Below are positions 54,394-63,877 of a DNA stretch of 64,000 bases, piece by piece. Where the stretch lies: positions 78,646 to 142,645 of the forward strand of contig NZ_JAMXFJ010000016.1 of assembly GCF_025460805.1 (NCBI RefSeq), in the 5' to 3' direction. The position numbers and the translations under genes were made by a program. Positions within the stretch are counted from its first letter, which is position 1. Every line of letters starts with the position of its first letter. Under the pieces are notes generated by a model. That model did not search any database and was not told where the DNA came from. It saw only the letters and a list, made by a program, of their open reading frames with translations. The DNA is from Microvirga sesbaniae (GTDB lineage Bacteria > Pseudomonadota > Alphaproteobacteria > Rhizobiales > Beijerinckiaceae).

Positions 54394-55088
54394 TGCGGGT
54401 CCTCGTCACCCGCTCTCCCGAGGATGCCGGTCGCACGGCGGAGAAGCTCGCCGCCCTGGGCCACGCGGCCTGCCTCGCCCCAGTGACCCGGATCGTCGCA
54501 ACCGGCGACCCGAGGCCGGAGACGTCCAGCGATGCGCTCATCGTGACCAGCGCCCATGCGGTCGAGGCCCTGGCCGGCCTCGACCGGACGAGGCCCGTCT
54601 TCGCTGTGGGCGTGCACACGGCCGATGCGGTTCGCGCGCAGGGCTTCGCCCGCGTGTCCGTGGCGGACGGGGACGCGGTGTCGCTGGCGCGGCTGATTCG
54701 CGAAACCCTGCCGCCGGGCCGTGCGCTGCTCCACGTGACGGGCCGCCACCACAAGGACGAGCCGGCCGCTTCGCTCAAGGCGGCCGGCTTTCGCGTCCTG
54801 GTCTGGGAGGCCTACGAGGCGAAGGCGGTCGAGGCGCTGCCCGAGGCCGCCGCCGCAGCCCTGCGCACTGGCCAAATCGGCGCCGCGCTCCATTATTCAC
54901 GCCGGAGCGCCGATCTCGTCGTCCGGTTGGCGGAGGAGGCGGGACTGGCTTCGAACCTCCGGGCCGTTTCCCATCTCTGCCTGTCGGCCGACGTGGCCGC
55001 GCCCCTCGTGGCGGCCGGAGCCGCGGCACGCGTAGCCGGGAACCCGTCCGAGGACGCGCTTCTCGGTCTTCTCGGTCCGCCTCCGTGA
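54393..55088 (+). CDS. hemD: Uroporphyrinogen-III synthase
   Basis: A 231-residue HemD, cyclising hydroxymethylbilane with inversion of ring D. Sequence conservation in this family is weak; identification rests on VLVTRSPEDAGRTAEKLAALGH, ALIVTSAHAVEAL, HYSRRSADLVVRL and the one-base overlap with hemC. Confidence 0.93.
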   Translation: MRVLVTRSPEDAGRTAEKLAALGHAACLAPVTRIVATGDPRPETSSDALIVTSAHAVEALAGLDRTRPVFAVGVHTADAVRAQGFARVSVADGDAVSLARLIRETLPPGRALLHVTGRHHKDEPAASLKAAGFRVLVWEAYEAKAVEALPEAAAAALRTGQIGAALHYSRRSADLVVRLAEEAGLASNLRAVSHLCLSADVAAPLVAAGAAARVAGNPSEDALLGLLGPPP

Positions 55089-55313
55089 CCGCCGCGGCCG
55101 CGCCGCCGGCGATGCTGCCGTCGGCAAGCTTTGCCATACGAGGAGGATCGTGGTCCGATGGGTCCGCCCGTTTTCGTGGATCGTGCCGCCAGGAAGGACT
55201 GATGGAGAGAACGAAAGAGGGAACGAAACGCTCCGCCCAAGCTTGCCTCAATTGCCTTTCACACTGACCTTTCGAAGATCTCGCGCCCGAAGCGACCCAT
55301 GCAAGAGTGACCC

Positions 55314-57038
55314 GTGACCGATTCATCTGATCCCCGACGTCCGAAATCGTCCCGCAAGAAGCCCTCGCGTGAGCCGGCAACCCTCGACCTGAAGGCGACC
55401 GTCATCGACGACGGCATCGCCCATGCCGGTGCCGCCCGGGACACGGCCGGACCGGACACGCTCGGCCCGGATACGCTTGGCTCGGATACGCTTGGCCCGG
55501 ATACGCTTGGTCCCGACACCCTTGGTTCCGACACCCTTGGTCCCGACGCCCGTGCTCCGGAGCCTCTCGCTGCGGAAACCCCCGTTGGGAAGGGGGGCTC
55601 CGAGACGACGGTCGCCGCAGGCGCGACCCCGGATGTGATCCTCGACGGGACCATCCCGGGCGGCAGCCCGCCTCCGGCCGAGGACGTGGTGGCCTCGCCG
55701 GAGGCCACGCTCGATTCGGGAGCCGGCACGGACACGCTCCCGGCCGGAGCCTCCGTCGAGGAGCCATGGAAGCCGGATGCCACGTCGTCTGGAAGCTCCT
55801 TCCAGGATTCTCCCACGGCGCGTGCGCCCGACGAGGCCGTGCCTCCTCGCCCGCACGCGCCGGAGCGGCGCAGCTCCGCCGGCGCTGTCCTCGGTTCGGG
55901 GCTGCTCGGCGGCCTGATCGGAGCGGGCCTTCTCTACGGATTGCAGGCCTGGCAGGGCCGGCCCGCCCAGGACGACCCGCGGCTCGCCCAACTGGAGCAG
56001 CGGGTGAACGCCCTGCGGCAGCAGCCGGCCCCAACGGGTCAAGCGCCGGCCAACACCCAGGCCCTGGCGGAGCGCATCCAGGCGCTCGAAACCGCCCGAG
56101 GCGACCTGGACCAGCGGCTCCAGGCCATTCAGGGCACGGCCCAGCAGGCGGCGAGCCAGGCCCAGGAGGCCTTGAACCGCCCCGCGCCCGAGGCTCCGCA
56201 GCCGGCGCCACAGAACGAGGCCGCGATCGCCGATCTGGGCAATCGCCTGACGGCCCTCGACGAGCAGGTCCGGGCGAACGCCCAGGCGGCGACCGATGCC
56301 GCCGCCAAGGCCGCGACCGCCACGCAGGAACTCGACCGCCGCATCGTGGACCTGGACCGGCGCCTTGCCGACCAGGACCGCCGGTTCGGCGAGGCCGAGA
56401 GGCGTTTCTCCGAGACCGAACGTCGCTTCACGGACACGGACAGGCGCTTCGCCGAGCAGGAGCAGCGGCTCGCGGCCCTGTCCCAGCAGGCGGCGCAGAA
56501 CGCCCGCAACGCCGAGGCGGCAGGCCAATCCGGGACCAAGGTCGTGCTCGCCGGGCGCCTGAACGATGCCCTGACGAGCGGGACGCCCTATGCGGACGTG
56601 CTCGACAGCGTCAGGAAGGCCGGGACCGACGCGAGCCGCGTGGCGCCCCTGGAGCCCTTCGCCCAGCAGGGGGCGCCGACCGCGGAGGCGCTCGCCCGCA
56701 GCTTCGAGCCGGTCGAGACGGCGATCCTGCGCGAGAACCGCGGCCCGGCCGAGGGCTGGACCGACCGGCTTCTGCGCATGGCCGACCGGGTGGTGACGGT
56801 GAGGCCCGTGAACGACCCGGGCTCCGCCGGCGTTCCCGGCCTCGTCGCCCGCATCCGGCAAGCCCTCGAGCGCGGCGACGTGACGGATGCCGCCGCCGCC
56901 TGGGAGGCCTTGCCCGAGCCCTCGCGGCGGCTTTCCGAGGATTGGGGCCGGCAGGTCAAGGCGGTCGCCGAGGCGCGCCAAGCCGCGCAGGCGATCAGCT
57001 CGGACGCCCTCGCCACCCTCAACCGTACGACCCAATAA
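55314..57038 (+). CDS. COG4223 mitofilin-like membrane protein with DTLGP repeats
   Basis: A 574-residue protein found between hemD and hemY in Alphaproteobacteria. An N-terminal disordered region carries about seven copies of a five-residue repeat (DTLGP or DTLGS, residues about 44-78, DNA 55443-55550). A single membrane helix (about 190-210, GSGLLGGLIGAGLLYGL) follows, then long coiled coils with an RRFxExE heptad-like run (RRFGEAERRFSETERRF). It resembles mitofilin/Mic60 relatives that shape inner membranes. The start is GTG; ATG is absent nearby. Confidence 0.85.
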   Translation: MTDSSDPRRPKSSRKKPSREPATLDLKATVIDDGIAHAGAARDTAGPDTLGPDTLGSDTLGPDTLGPDTLGSDTLGPDARAPEPLAAETPVGKGGSETTVAAGATPDVILDGTIPGGSPPPAEDVVASPEATLDSGAGTDTLPAGASVEEPWKPDATSSGSSFQDSPTARAPDEAVPPRPHAPERRSSAGAVLGSGLLGGLIGAGLLYGLQAWQGRPAQDDPRLAQLEQRVNALRQQPAPTGQAPANTQALAERIQALETARGDLDQRLQAIQGTAQQAASQAQEALNRPAPEAPQPAPQNEAAIADLGNRLTALDEQVRANAQAATDAAAKAATATQELDRRIVDLDRRLADQDRRFGEAERRFSETERRFTDTDRRFAEQEQRLAALSQQAAQNARNAEAAGQSGTKVVLAGRLNDALTSGTPYADVLDSVRKAGTDASRVAPLEPFAQQGAPTAEALARSFEPVETAILRENRGPAEGWTDRLLRMADRVVTVRPVNDPGSAGVPGLVARIRQALERGDVTDAAAAWEALPEPSRRLSEDWGRQVKAVAEARQAAQAISSDALATLNRTTQ

Positions 57039-57053
57039 AAGGATCAGCCCCGC

Positions 57054-58652
57054 ATGTGGCGCGCTCTCGTTTTCATCGGTCTTCTCTGCGTCGCGGCCTT
57101 CGGCGCGGTCTGGCTGGCCGACCGGCCGGGCACGGTTCTGATCACCTTCGGCGGGTACGAGATCCAGATGTCGGTGGCGGTGGCCGCCATCGCCCTGGCC
57201 GGCCTCGCCCTTGCCCTGGCCCTTCTGTGGTCCCTGGTCACCGGCCTCATCCAGCTTCCCACCCGGCTGACCTTCGCGTCGCGGGCCCGCCGCCGCTCGC
57301 GGGGCTATCAGGCCGTCTCGCGCGGGATGGTGGCGGTCGGCGCCGGCGACACCATCGCGGCCCGCCGCTACGCCAACGAGGCCGAGCGTCTTCTGGGCAA
57401 GGAGCCCCTGACGCTCCTGCTCAAGGCGCAGGCCGCCCAGGTGTCCGGCAACCGGGAGGTCGCCGAAGCCGCTTTCCGGCAGATGATGGACGAGGACGAG
57501 ACGCGGGTCCTCGGCCTGCGCGGCCTCTTCGTCGAGGCGCGCCGCCGGGGTGACGCGGAATCGGCGCACGAATATGCCACCGAGGCCGTGCGCCTCGCCC
57601 CGGCGGCCGCCTGGGCGAGCGATGCGGTTCTCGAAGCGCGCTGCGCCGAACGGGACTGGCGCGGAGCGCTCGAGACGGTCGAGCGGCGGACCTCGCTCGG
57701 TCTCCTCGACAAGAAGACGGCGAGACGCCACCGGGCGGTCCTGCTCACGGCGGACGCCCTGGAGCGGATCGACCGCGATCCGGAGGGTTCGCTCAGAAGC
57801 GCCCAGGATGCGGTGAAGCTCGCGCCCGATCTCGTGCCGGCCGCGGCGCTCGCCGGGCGTCTCCTGTCGCGGAAAGGAGATCTGCGCCGGGCCGCCAAGG
57901 TGGTCGAGACTGCCTGGCGCAGCCTGCCTCATCCGGATCTGGCAGAGGTCTATCTCAACCTCCGTCCGGGCGATTCGGGCCTCGACCGCCTCAAGCGCGC
58001 GGAGACGCTCTCGCGGCTCTCCAGCGGAGCGCCGGAAGGTCGCCTCGCCGTGGCGCGTTCGGCCCTCGAGGCCCGCGAGTTCGACCGGGCGCGCGATGCC
58101 CTCGAGCCTCTGTTGCGGGATCGCCCGACCATGCGCGTCTGCCTCCTCATGTCCGACCTGGAGCAGGCGGAGCACGGCTCCACCGGCAAGGGACGCGAGT
58201 GGCTTGCCCGCGCCACCCGGGCGCCGCGGGATCCGGCCTGGATCGCGGACGGGGTCGTGTCGGATCACTGGGCGCCGATCTCGCCCGTGACCGGCCGCCT
58301 CGACGCCTTCGTCTGGCAGGCGCCGCCGGACGTGCTGATCGCCCCCGAGCTCACCCTGCACGACGACGTGACGGCGGACCTCGACGACGAGGTCAGGGTC
58401 CTGCCCGTCCCGCCTGCCGGAGAGCCCGCTTCTCCGCTTCCCTCCAGCGAGCCCGTCCCTGCGCCCGAACCCGCGCCGGCGGACACCGAAGTCAGGACGG
58501 AGACCGTCACGGCGGAACCGCTCAAGGAGGAGATGCGGTCGGAAACGCCGCTCCCGTCGCCCGGACCGGTGGTCTTCCCGGCCACGCCTCCGGACGTGCC
58601 GAAGCCGAAGGAGCAGGCGTCCGCACGTCGCAGCGTTTTTTCGGTCTGGTAA
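57054..58652 (+). CDS. HemY-like tetratricopeptide membrane protein
   Basis: A 532-residue protein. Two N-terminal helices (LVFIGLLCVAAFGAVWLA, VAAIALAGLALALALLWSLV) form the HemY_N region, followed by TPR-like helices (GDTIAARRYANEAERLL, NREVAEAAFRQMM). The C-terminal ~100 residues are Pro/Glu-rich and likely disordered. Despite the name it is not protoporphyrinogen oxidase; its role in heme synthesis is only genetic association. It ends the hemC-hemD-COG4223-hemY run, 15 bp after COG4223. Confidence 0.9.
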   Translation: MWRALVFIGLLCVAAFGAVWLADRPGTVLITFGGYEIQMSVAVAAIALAGLALALALLWSLVTGLIQLPTRLTFASRARRRSRGYQAVSRGMVAVGAGDTIAARRYANEAERLLGKEPLTLLLKAQAAQVSGNREVAEAAFRQMMDEDETRVLGLRGLFVEARRRGDAESAHEYATEAVRLAPAAAWASDAVLEARCAERDWRGALETVERRTSLGLLDKKTARRHRAVLLTADALERIDRDPEGSLRSAQDAVKLAPDLVPAAALAGRLLSRKGDLRRAAKVVETAWRSLPHPDLAEVYLNLRPGDSGLDRLKRAETLSRLSSGAPEGRLAVARSALEAREFDRARDALEPLLRDRPTMRVCLLMSDLEQAEHGSTGKGREWLARATRAPRDPAWIADGVVSDHWAPISPVTGRLDAFVWQAPPDVLIAPELTLHDDVTADLDDEVRVLPVPPAGEPASPLPSSEPVPAPEPAPADTEVRTETVTAEPLKEEMRSETPLPSPGPVVFPATPPDVPKPKEQASARRSVFSVW

Positions 58653-58732
58653 GCCATTCCGGCCTATCCCTCCCTTGCCAAGCAGCAGGGGAGGGGGTAA
58701 GAGGGCGGCCTCTCGGATCGCAACCTTGCGAT

Positions 58733-58808
58733 GCCGCAATAGCTCAGCTGGTAGAGCACCTCATTCGTAATGAGGGGGTCGGGGGTTCGAATCCCTCTTG
58801 CGGCACCA
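58733..58808 (+). tRNA. tRNA-Thr (CGT)
   Basis: Acceptor gccgcaa pairs with ttgcggc, D-arm agctcagctggtagagc, anticodon stem/loop ctcattCGTaatgag, T-loop gttcgaatc, and the encoded CCA ends at 58808. First of three tRNA genes in 400 bp. Confidence 0.95.
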
Positions 58809-58943
58809 TCCATTCTCCCTGAAAACCAAGGGGTTGACGGTTGGTCCGGCAAGGTCTTAAAGACCTGCCATTCCGCCGGGCGCCCATCGGGTCGCCACGG
58901 TGGGGAGAGAAAGATTGGTCGAAAGGCCAGTGCAGATCAGACT

Positions 58944-59019
58944 GGGGTCGTAGCTCAGTTGGGAGAGCGCGTGAATGGCATTCACGAGGTCAGCGGTTCG
59001 ATCCCGCTCGGCTCCACCA
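58944..59019 (+). tRNA. tRNA-Ala (GGC)
   Basis: Acceptor ggggtcg with cggctcc (one G-U), D-arm agctcagttgggagagc, anticodon loop gtgaatGGCattcac, T-loop gttcgatcc, CCA encoded. The G3-U70 pair expected for alanine identity is present. Confidence 0.96.
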
Positions 59020-59041
59020 ATCTGATCTGAAGACGGAGCGT

Positions 59042-59116
59042 GCGGGTGTAGCTCAGGGGTAGAGCACAACCTTGCCAAGGTTGGGGTCGAGGGTTCGAAT
59101 CCCTTCGCCCGCTCCA
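59042..59116 (+). tRNA. tRNA-Gly (GCC)
   Basis: Acceptor gcgggtg with cgcccgc, D-arm agctcaggggtagagc, anticodon loop caaccttGCCaaggttg, T-loop gttcgaatc, CCA encoded. Confidence 0.96.
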
Positions 59117-59144
59117 ATTCCTTCGAACGGGAACGTTCATCGAC

Positions 59145-59172
59145 AAGGCGCCTCCGGGCGCCTTTCGTGTTT
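59145..59172 (+). terminator. Terminator after the tRNA-Gly gene
   Basis: An 8-bp stem (aaggcgcc 59145-59152 with ggcgcctt 59157-59164), tetraloop tccg, followed by tcgtgttt. It closes the tRNA run. The rest of the 500 bp to the chemoreceptor gene shows no gene I can support. Confidence 0.7.
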
Positions 59173-59550
59173 GATCGGGCCCGCTCGAACAAACGGGCCC
59201 CGTCCATGGATGGAGCAGGGCCCGCGGTGACTCTGAGTCACACGTCATCGACGTTCATCCGGGTAAACCGGTCAATCAATCTCAAGTTGTCGAGCTGAAG
59301 GGTGTCTCCGGCGCTCAACGTTTCGACGCGGAGGGGGGTTTCAGCCCAGGCGAAATCGCTATGCGAGCCTCCATCCGTTCAAGCCGGGGCGGGTGCCCGG
59401 TTCATCGATGTTGCGGAACGGGCGTCGGTCAGGAACCCGCTCGAACAAGCATGCCGCTCCGCTCTCTGCGACGGGCTCTTCTCCAGGAGCGAGATCACGT
59501 CCCGTCAGAGATAGAAAGCTCTCAGCCTGCGGCTTGTTTCAGCGTGGCGG

Positions 59551-59586
59551 AAAAGAAAGTGGCCCGGCTAACGAATGCCGGGCCAC
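59551..59586 (-). terminator. Terminator of the first chemoreceptor gene
   Basis: A perfect 10-bp stem (gtggcccggc 59559-59568 with gccgggccac 59577-59586), then TTTCTTTT on the minus strand. Confidence 0.9.
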
Positions 59587-59621
59587 GATGATCGCGTCGG
59601 TCGCCGAACGGAAAGGCTGCC

Positions 59622-61313
59622 TTAGGCGGCCTTGACATCCTGCAGGAAGGACGAGACCTCGCGGCCGAGATCGTGCGAGTGGCGCGACAGCTCCTGGGCG
59701 GCACCCAGAACCTGGGACGCGGCCGAGCCGGTCTCGCCGGCCCCGTTCTGCACGTCCGCGATGCTGCCGGTGACCCGCTCGGTTCCCCGCGCGGCTTCCT
59801 GGACGTTGCGGGCGATCTCCGCGGTCGCCGCTCCCTGCTCCTCCATGGCGGCCGCAATGGACACGGAAATCTGCGACATCTCGGTGATGGTGCGGGCGAT
59901 CTCCTGGATCGCCGCCACGGTCTGGCCGGTCGCCTGCTGAACCGAGGCGATCTGCTGCGAGATCTCCTCGGTGGCCCGGGCGGTCTGATTGGCCAGATCC
60001 TTGACCTCCGAGGCCACGACCGCGAAGCCCTTGCCGGCCTCGCCGGCGCGCGCCGCCTCGATGGTGGCGTTGAGCGCCAGCAGGTTGGTCTGGCCCGCAA
60101 TGGTGTTGATCAGCTGCACCACGTCGCCGATCTTGTCCGCCATCGTGGCCAGTTCCTGAACCGTGCCGTTGGTGCGCTGGGCGCCTTCCACCGCGCGCTC
60201 GGCGATCTGCGACGACTGGCTGACCTGGCTGGCGATCTCACGGATCGAGATCGACAGCTCCTCGGTGGCGGCCGCCACCGTCTGCACGTTGGCCGAGGTC
60301 TGCTGGGCCACGGACGCCACGGCGAGGGACTGGCTGGTCGTCTGGCCGGCGATCGAGGTCATCGACTGGGCCGTGGCTTCCATCTCGGTGGCGGCCGAGG
60401 ACAGGCCCTGCGTCAGGGCCGAGACGTTCATCTCGAAGCGCTTCGTCAGCTGGTCGAGCAGCTCGGCGCGACGCATCTTGGCCTGGTTCTCGGCCTCCTG
60501 GGCGGCCGCGAGGCGGCGCGCCTCGACGGCGTTGTCCTTGAACACCTGCAGCGAACGGGCGAGCGCTCCGACCTCGTCCCGGCGCTCCGTGCCGGTCACC
60601 GCGACCGACAGGTCCCCGTCCGCCAAGCGACCCATGGCGCCGGCCACGCCGTTCAGGGGACGCGCGACCCCGTAGACCATGATGGCTCCCAGGAGACCGA
60701 TGGCGAGCGCCAGGCCGACAACGGATGCCGTCATCAGATGGGTGGACGTGCTCGAGGCAACTTCGGCCGACTCAGCCTTTTCCTGGTTCAGGGCCTGGAG
60801 GTTCGCCTCAATCCTCTGATCGAGCGCCTGCATGGCCTTGTCGCGCAGAGCCTGTCCTTCGCCGGTCGACAGCTTGAAGGCCTCCTCGCTCTCGTTCAGC
60901 TGGGTATGGGCGATGCTCCGGCCCATGACGGCGAAATAGTCTTCGGCGGTCTTCTTCAGGTCCTCGTTGGAGCGGCGGATCTCGGGAGCGTCCGACAGGG
61001 CGATCAGCGTGTCGAAGTCCTTGAGCGCAGCCTCTTTCGCATCCTTGAACCGCTTGTCGTAGATCAGGATCTGCTCGACCCGCGTCTCGATGATCAGGTT
61101 CTTCTCCTGGATCGCGGCGTCGTTGACATTGGCCTTGGCGCTGAGCGCCGTGCTGCGCCGCGCCGCATGGACGTCGACGATCTGCTGCGTCTCGCTCGCC
61201 AGCATGTCGAGGCTGGATTTGGCGAAGACGATCAGCCCGATCGTCACCGCGATGAACAGGGCCACCGGGATGGCGAGCTTGGTGATCAGCTTGAGATTGT
61301 TGAGAACTTTCAT
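59622..61313 (-). CDS. Methyl-accepting chemotaxis protein, copy 1
   Basis: A 563-residue chemoreceptor. TM1 is about residues 9-30 (LAIPVALFIAVTIGLIVF), a four-helix-bundle-like sensor follows to about 190, TM2 at about 192-215 (ASVVGLALAIGLLGAIMVYGV), a HAMP domain, then a signalling domain with the tip GQTNLLALNATIEAARAGEAGKGFAVVA. It ends DLGREVSSFLQDVKAA, with no CheR-tether pentapeptide. The ATG at 61313 is preferred to 61364. From the HAMP onward it is nearly identical to the next gene. Ligand unknown. Confidence 0.95.
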   Translation of the reverse strand: MKVLNNLKLITKLAIPVALFIAVTIGLIVFAKSSLDMLASETQQIVDVHAARRSTALSAKANVNDAAIQEKNLIIETRVEQILIYDKRFKDAKEAALKDFDTLIALSDAPEIRRSNEDLKKTAEDYFAVMGRSIAHTQLNESEEAFKLSTGEGQALRDKAMQALDQRIEANLQALNQEKAESAEVASSTSTHLMTASVVGLALAIGLLGAIMVYGVARPLNGVAGAMGRLADGDLSVAVTGTERRDEVGALARSLQVFKDNAVEARRLAAAQEAENQAKMRRAELLDQLTKRFEMNVSALTQGLSSAATEMEATAQSMTSIAGQTTSQSLAVASVAQQTSANVQTVAAATEELSISIREIASQVSQSSQIAERAVEGAQRTNGTVQELATMADKIGDVVQLINTIAGQTNLLALNATIEAARAGEAGKGFAVVASEVKDLANQTARATEEISQQIASVQQATGQTVAAIQEIARTITEMSQISVSIAAAMEEQGAATAEIARNVQEAARGTERVTGSIADVQNGAGETGSAASQVLGAAQELSRHSHDLGREVSSFLQDVKAA

Positions 61314-61604
61314 GGTCGTCTCGATATGCGGTCCGCGTTCGGGCGGACGGTGCACGCGTGCCATGACGCGCAGGAATTTGCAGGCTCACAGGAATTAGCT
61401 CCTGGAGCTTGCGCCAGGCTTGGCGACGACCCCGAATGTTGCGCTGGCTAACGATGCGGTTCCCGGTACATTCCTCAGTCTCCTGAAGGGCTTGGCGGAC
61501 GCTCGATCCTCCGCGAGGAGAGAATGGAGAAGGGCGCGGCACCGCACCCGCCATATACAAGATAGGATACGGAGGGGGCGGGTCCGCGAGGTGAGATTGT
61601 ACAC

Positions 61605-61625
61605 GGCCGCTGCACGGCAGCGGCC
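61605..61625. repeat. Inverted repeat between the two chemoreceptors
   Basis: A perfect 9-bp dyad (ggccgctgc / gcagcggcc) with a 3-nt loop, 31 bp beyond the stop of the second receptor. It lacks a T-run on the minus strand, so termination there is doubtful. The rest of the 340-bp spacer (61314-61655) shows nothing else. Confidence 0.6.
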
Positions 61626-61655
61626 TTCTCCTCGATCGATGCCGTAGCGGCGGTC

Positions 61656-63353
61656 TCAGGCGGCCTTGACGTCCTGCAGGAAGCTGGACACCTCGCGGCC
61701 GAGATCGTGCGAGTGGCGCGACAGCTCCTGGGCAGCGCCCAGCACCTGGGAGGCCGCCGCTCCCGTCTCGCCGGCGCCCTGCTGCACGTCCGCGATGCTG
61801 CCCGTGACCGATTCCGTGCCCCGCGCCGCTTCCTGGACGTTGCGGGCGATCTCCGCGGTGGCGGCTCCCTGCTCCTCCATGGCCGCCGCGATCGAGGTCG
61901 AGATCTGGCTCATCTCGGTGATCGTGCGGGCGATCTCCTGGATGGCGGAGACCGTCTGCTGGGTGGCCTGCTGGACTGAGGCGATCTGCTGCGAGATCTC
62001 GTCCGTGGCTCGGGCAGTCTGGCTCGCCAGCTCTTTGACCTCGGTGGCCACCACGGCGAAGCCCTTGCCGGCTTCACCCGCACGAGCCGCCTCGATGGTG
62101 GCGTTGAGCGCCAGCAGGTTGGTCTGGCCCGCGATGGTGTTGATCAGCTGCACCACGTCGCCGATCTTGGCCGCCGTAGTGGCGAGATCCTGCACGGCCG
62201 CGTCGGTGCGGCGCGCTCCCTGCACGGCGCGGTCGGCGATCTGCGAGGACTGCGCCACCTGGCTGGCGATCTCGCGGATCGAGATCGACAGCTCCTCGGT
62301 GGCGGCCGCCACCGTCTGCACGTTCGACGAGGTCTGCTGGGCGGCCGACGAGACCGTGACCGATTGCTGCGTGGTCTGACCGGCGATCGAGGTCATCGAC
62401 TGAGCCGTGACCTCCATCTCGGTGGCGGCCGAGGACAGGCCCTGCGTCAGGGCCGAGACGTTCATCTCGAAGCGCTTCGTCAGCTGGTCGAGCAGCTCGG
62501 CGCGGCGCATCTTGGCCTGGTTCTCGGCCTCCTGGGCGGCCGCGAGGCGGCGCGCTTCGACGGCGTTGTCCTTGAACACCTGCAGCGAACGGGCGAGCGC
62601 CCCGACCTCGTCCCGGCGCTCCGTGCCGGTCACCGCGACCGACAGGTTGCCGCCCGCGAGCTGCTCCATGGCGCCGGCCATCGCACCGAGCGGGCGGGTG
62701 ATGCCGACGATCACGATGGCGCCGATCAACCCGAGAGCGGACAGAAGGCCGACGACCGCCGATGCGACGAGGGTTGTCGATGTCTCATTGGCAAGCTCTG
62801 CGCCATCGTCCGCCGACTCGGCCAGAGCCTTCTTGTTCGCGTCGATCCGCGCAGTGAGCAGTTCACGGGCCTTCTTGCGAAGATCGCGCCCTTCCCCGTT
62901 GGAGATGGCCAAGGCGCCCTGGTCGTTGTCCTGCATGGCGAAGGCCACGCTCTTGTCCATGAGGTCGAAATAGGCGTTCAGGGTGGCCTGGATCTCTTCG
63001 TTGATCCTGCGGCGTTCCGCCGTATTCGAGAGATCGACGAGCTCCTTGGCGTGTTGCAGGGCCAGTTTCTTGTAGTCCTGATAGACGGTCTCGCCGCTCT
63101 TCAGGCGATCCTGCTGGCCGGCATTGAGGAGGATGAGGTTCTTCTCCTGGATGCTCGACTCGTTCACCTCCGCGTTGATCTGCAGGATGGCCGTCAGACG
63201 GGCGACGTCGTGCTCGACCAGATCCCGGGTATCGTCCGCTATGTTGTTCAGGCCGCGATCCGCCATGACGATGAGTCCGACGCTGACGGCGACGAAAATA
63301 AAGGTCGGGATTGCTAGTTTGACAATCAGCTTCAGGTTATTGAGAAAACGCAT
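61656..63353 (-). CDS. Methyl-accepting chemotaxis protein, copy 2
   Basis: A 565-residue paralogue of the preceding receptor in the same orientation. The sensor domain (about 35-190) is divergent, with its own charged helices (KSGETVYQDYKKLALQHAKE), whereas HAMP and signalling domains are almost the same sequence. It differs in the adaptation region (QQSVTVSSAAQQTSS). ATG at 63353 has AAGGA close upstream. Together they look like a duplication kept similar by gene conversion in the signalling half. An AT-rich stretch (about 63440-63560) upstream probably holds the promoter. Confidence 0.95.
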   Translation of the reverse strand: MRFLNNLKLIVKLAIPTFIFVAVSVGLIVMADRGLNNIADDTRDLVEHDVARLTAILQINAEVNESSIQEKNLILLNAGQQDRLKSGETVYQDYKKLALQHAKELVDLSNTAERRRINEEIQATLNAYFDLMDKSVAFAMQDNDQGALAISNGEGRDLRKKARELLTARIDANKKALAESADDGAELANETSTTLVASAVVGLLSALGLIGAIVIVGITRPLGAMAGAMEQLAGGNLSVAVTGTERRDEVGALARSLQVFKDNAVEARRLAAAQEAENQAKMRRAELLDQLTKRFEMNVSALTQGLSSAATEMEVTAQSMTSIAGQTTQQSVTVSSAAQQTSSNVQTVAAATEELSISIREIASQVAQSSQIADRAVQGARRTDAAVQDLATTAAKIGDVVQLINTIAGQTNLLALNATIEAARAGEAGKGFAVVATEVKELASQTARATDEISQQIASVQQATQQTVSAIQEIARTITEMSQISTSIAAAMEEQGAATAEIARNVQEAARGTESVTGSIADVQQGAGETGAAASQVLGAAQELSRHSHDLGREVSSFLQDVKAA

Positions 63354-63679
63354 AGTCCTTCGATGACCTGCCCGCATCGCCGCGGGAGGCGCACGCCCCC
63401 GCGACGCGCTTGCAACAGGTGTCTTGTTTATAATCGTTTTATGCTGCATCGCACATTACGGAATATTACTTAGTAGAATGCGAGAAAGCGCAGTGGCGCG
63501 GCTGTTTGCTGTTCGATCTTAGTATAGATCTGAACTTTTACTTTATATTAATCTTCGTCGTGGCTGGCTTTCAGCGCTCGTGTTGGGGATCGAAGCAGGC
63601 GCGGCCTGTTCCCTGGCTTCGATCCGCGATCCGGGCTTCCGGCAGCGCCGGCAGAGAGCCGCTCCCGCTTGACGCTGCA

Positions 63680-63877
63680 TCACGGGATGCCGATCCCGGG
63701 CCGCTCCAGGCTGAACAGCCCCAGGCCGCCGCGCAGTTCGTCCAGGGTGGCCTGCGTGGTCTCGCGCGCCACCCGCGTGCCGGCCCGCAGGAGTTCCAGG
63801 ACATGGCCAGGATCCCGCGCCAGGGCCGCACGACGCTCCCGGATCGGGGCCAGGAGCGCGTGAAGGATCTCGTCTAG
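63680..63877 (-). pseudogene. 3' remnant of a tryptophanyl-tRNA synthetase-like gene
   Basis: The minus-strand frame reads LDEILHALLAPIRERRAALARD and continues to LDELRGGLGL before a stop. The pattern (APIRERR, an acidic-proline link, a helix with G-x-x-x-AR-x-T, ending in GL) resembles the C-terminal helix of TrpRS. No catalytic part follows on the other side: at 63874 a CTAG begins DNA leading into a transposase gene. It therefore looks like the 3' end of a trpS copy cut by an IS insertion. The identification is by motif memory. Confidence 0.5.

Noticed and set aside
55323..58739. A 1138-codon minus-strand ORF opposite COG4223 and hemY
   Set aside because: Antisense shadow; the plus-strand proteins have clear domains and operon context.
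58733..59116. tRNA genes as attachment sites of an integrated island
   Set aside because: No integrase, and no repeat of a tRNA 3' end was found downstream; all three tRNAs look intact and ordinary.
59302..59635. Short plus-strand ORFs between the tRNAs and the first chemoreceptor
   Set aside because: Several overlapping frames of equal quality, no ribosome sites and no recognisable sequence; they cover the receptor terminator.
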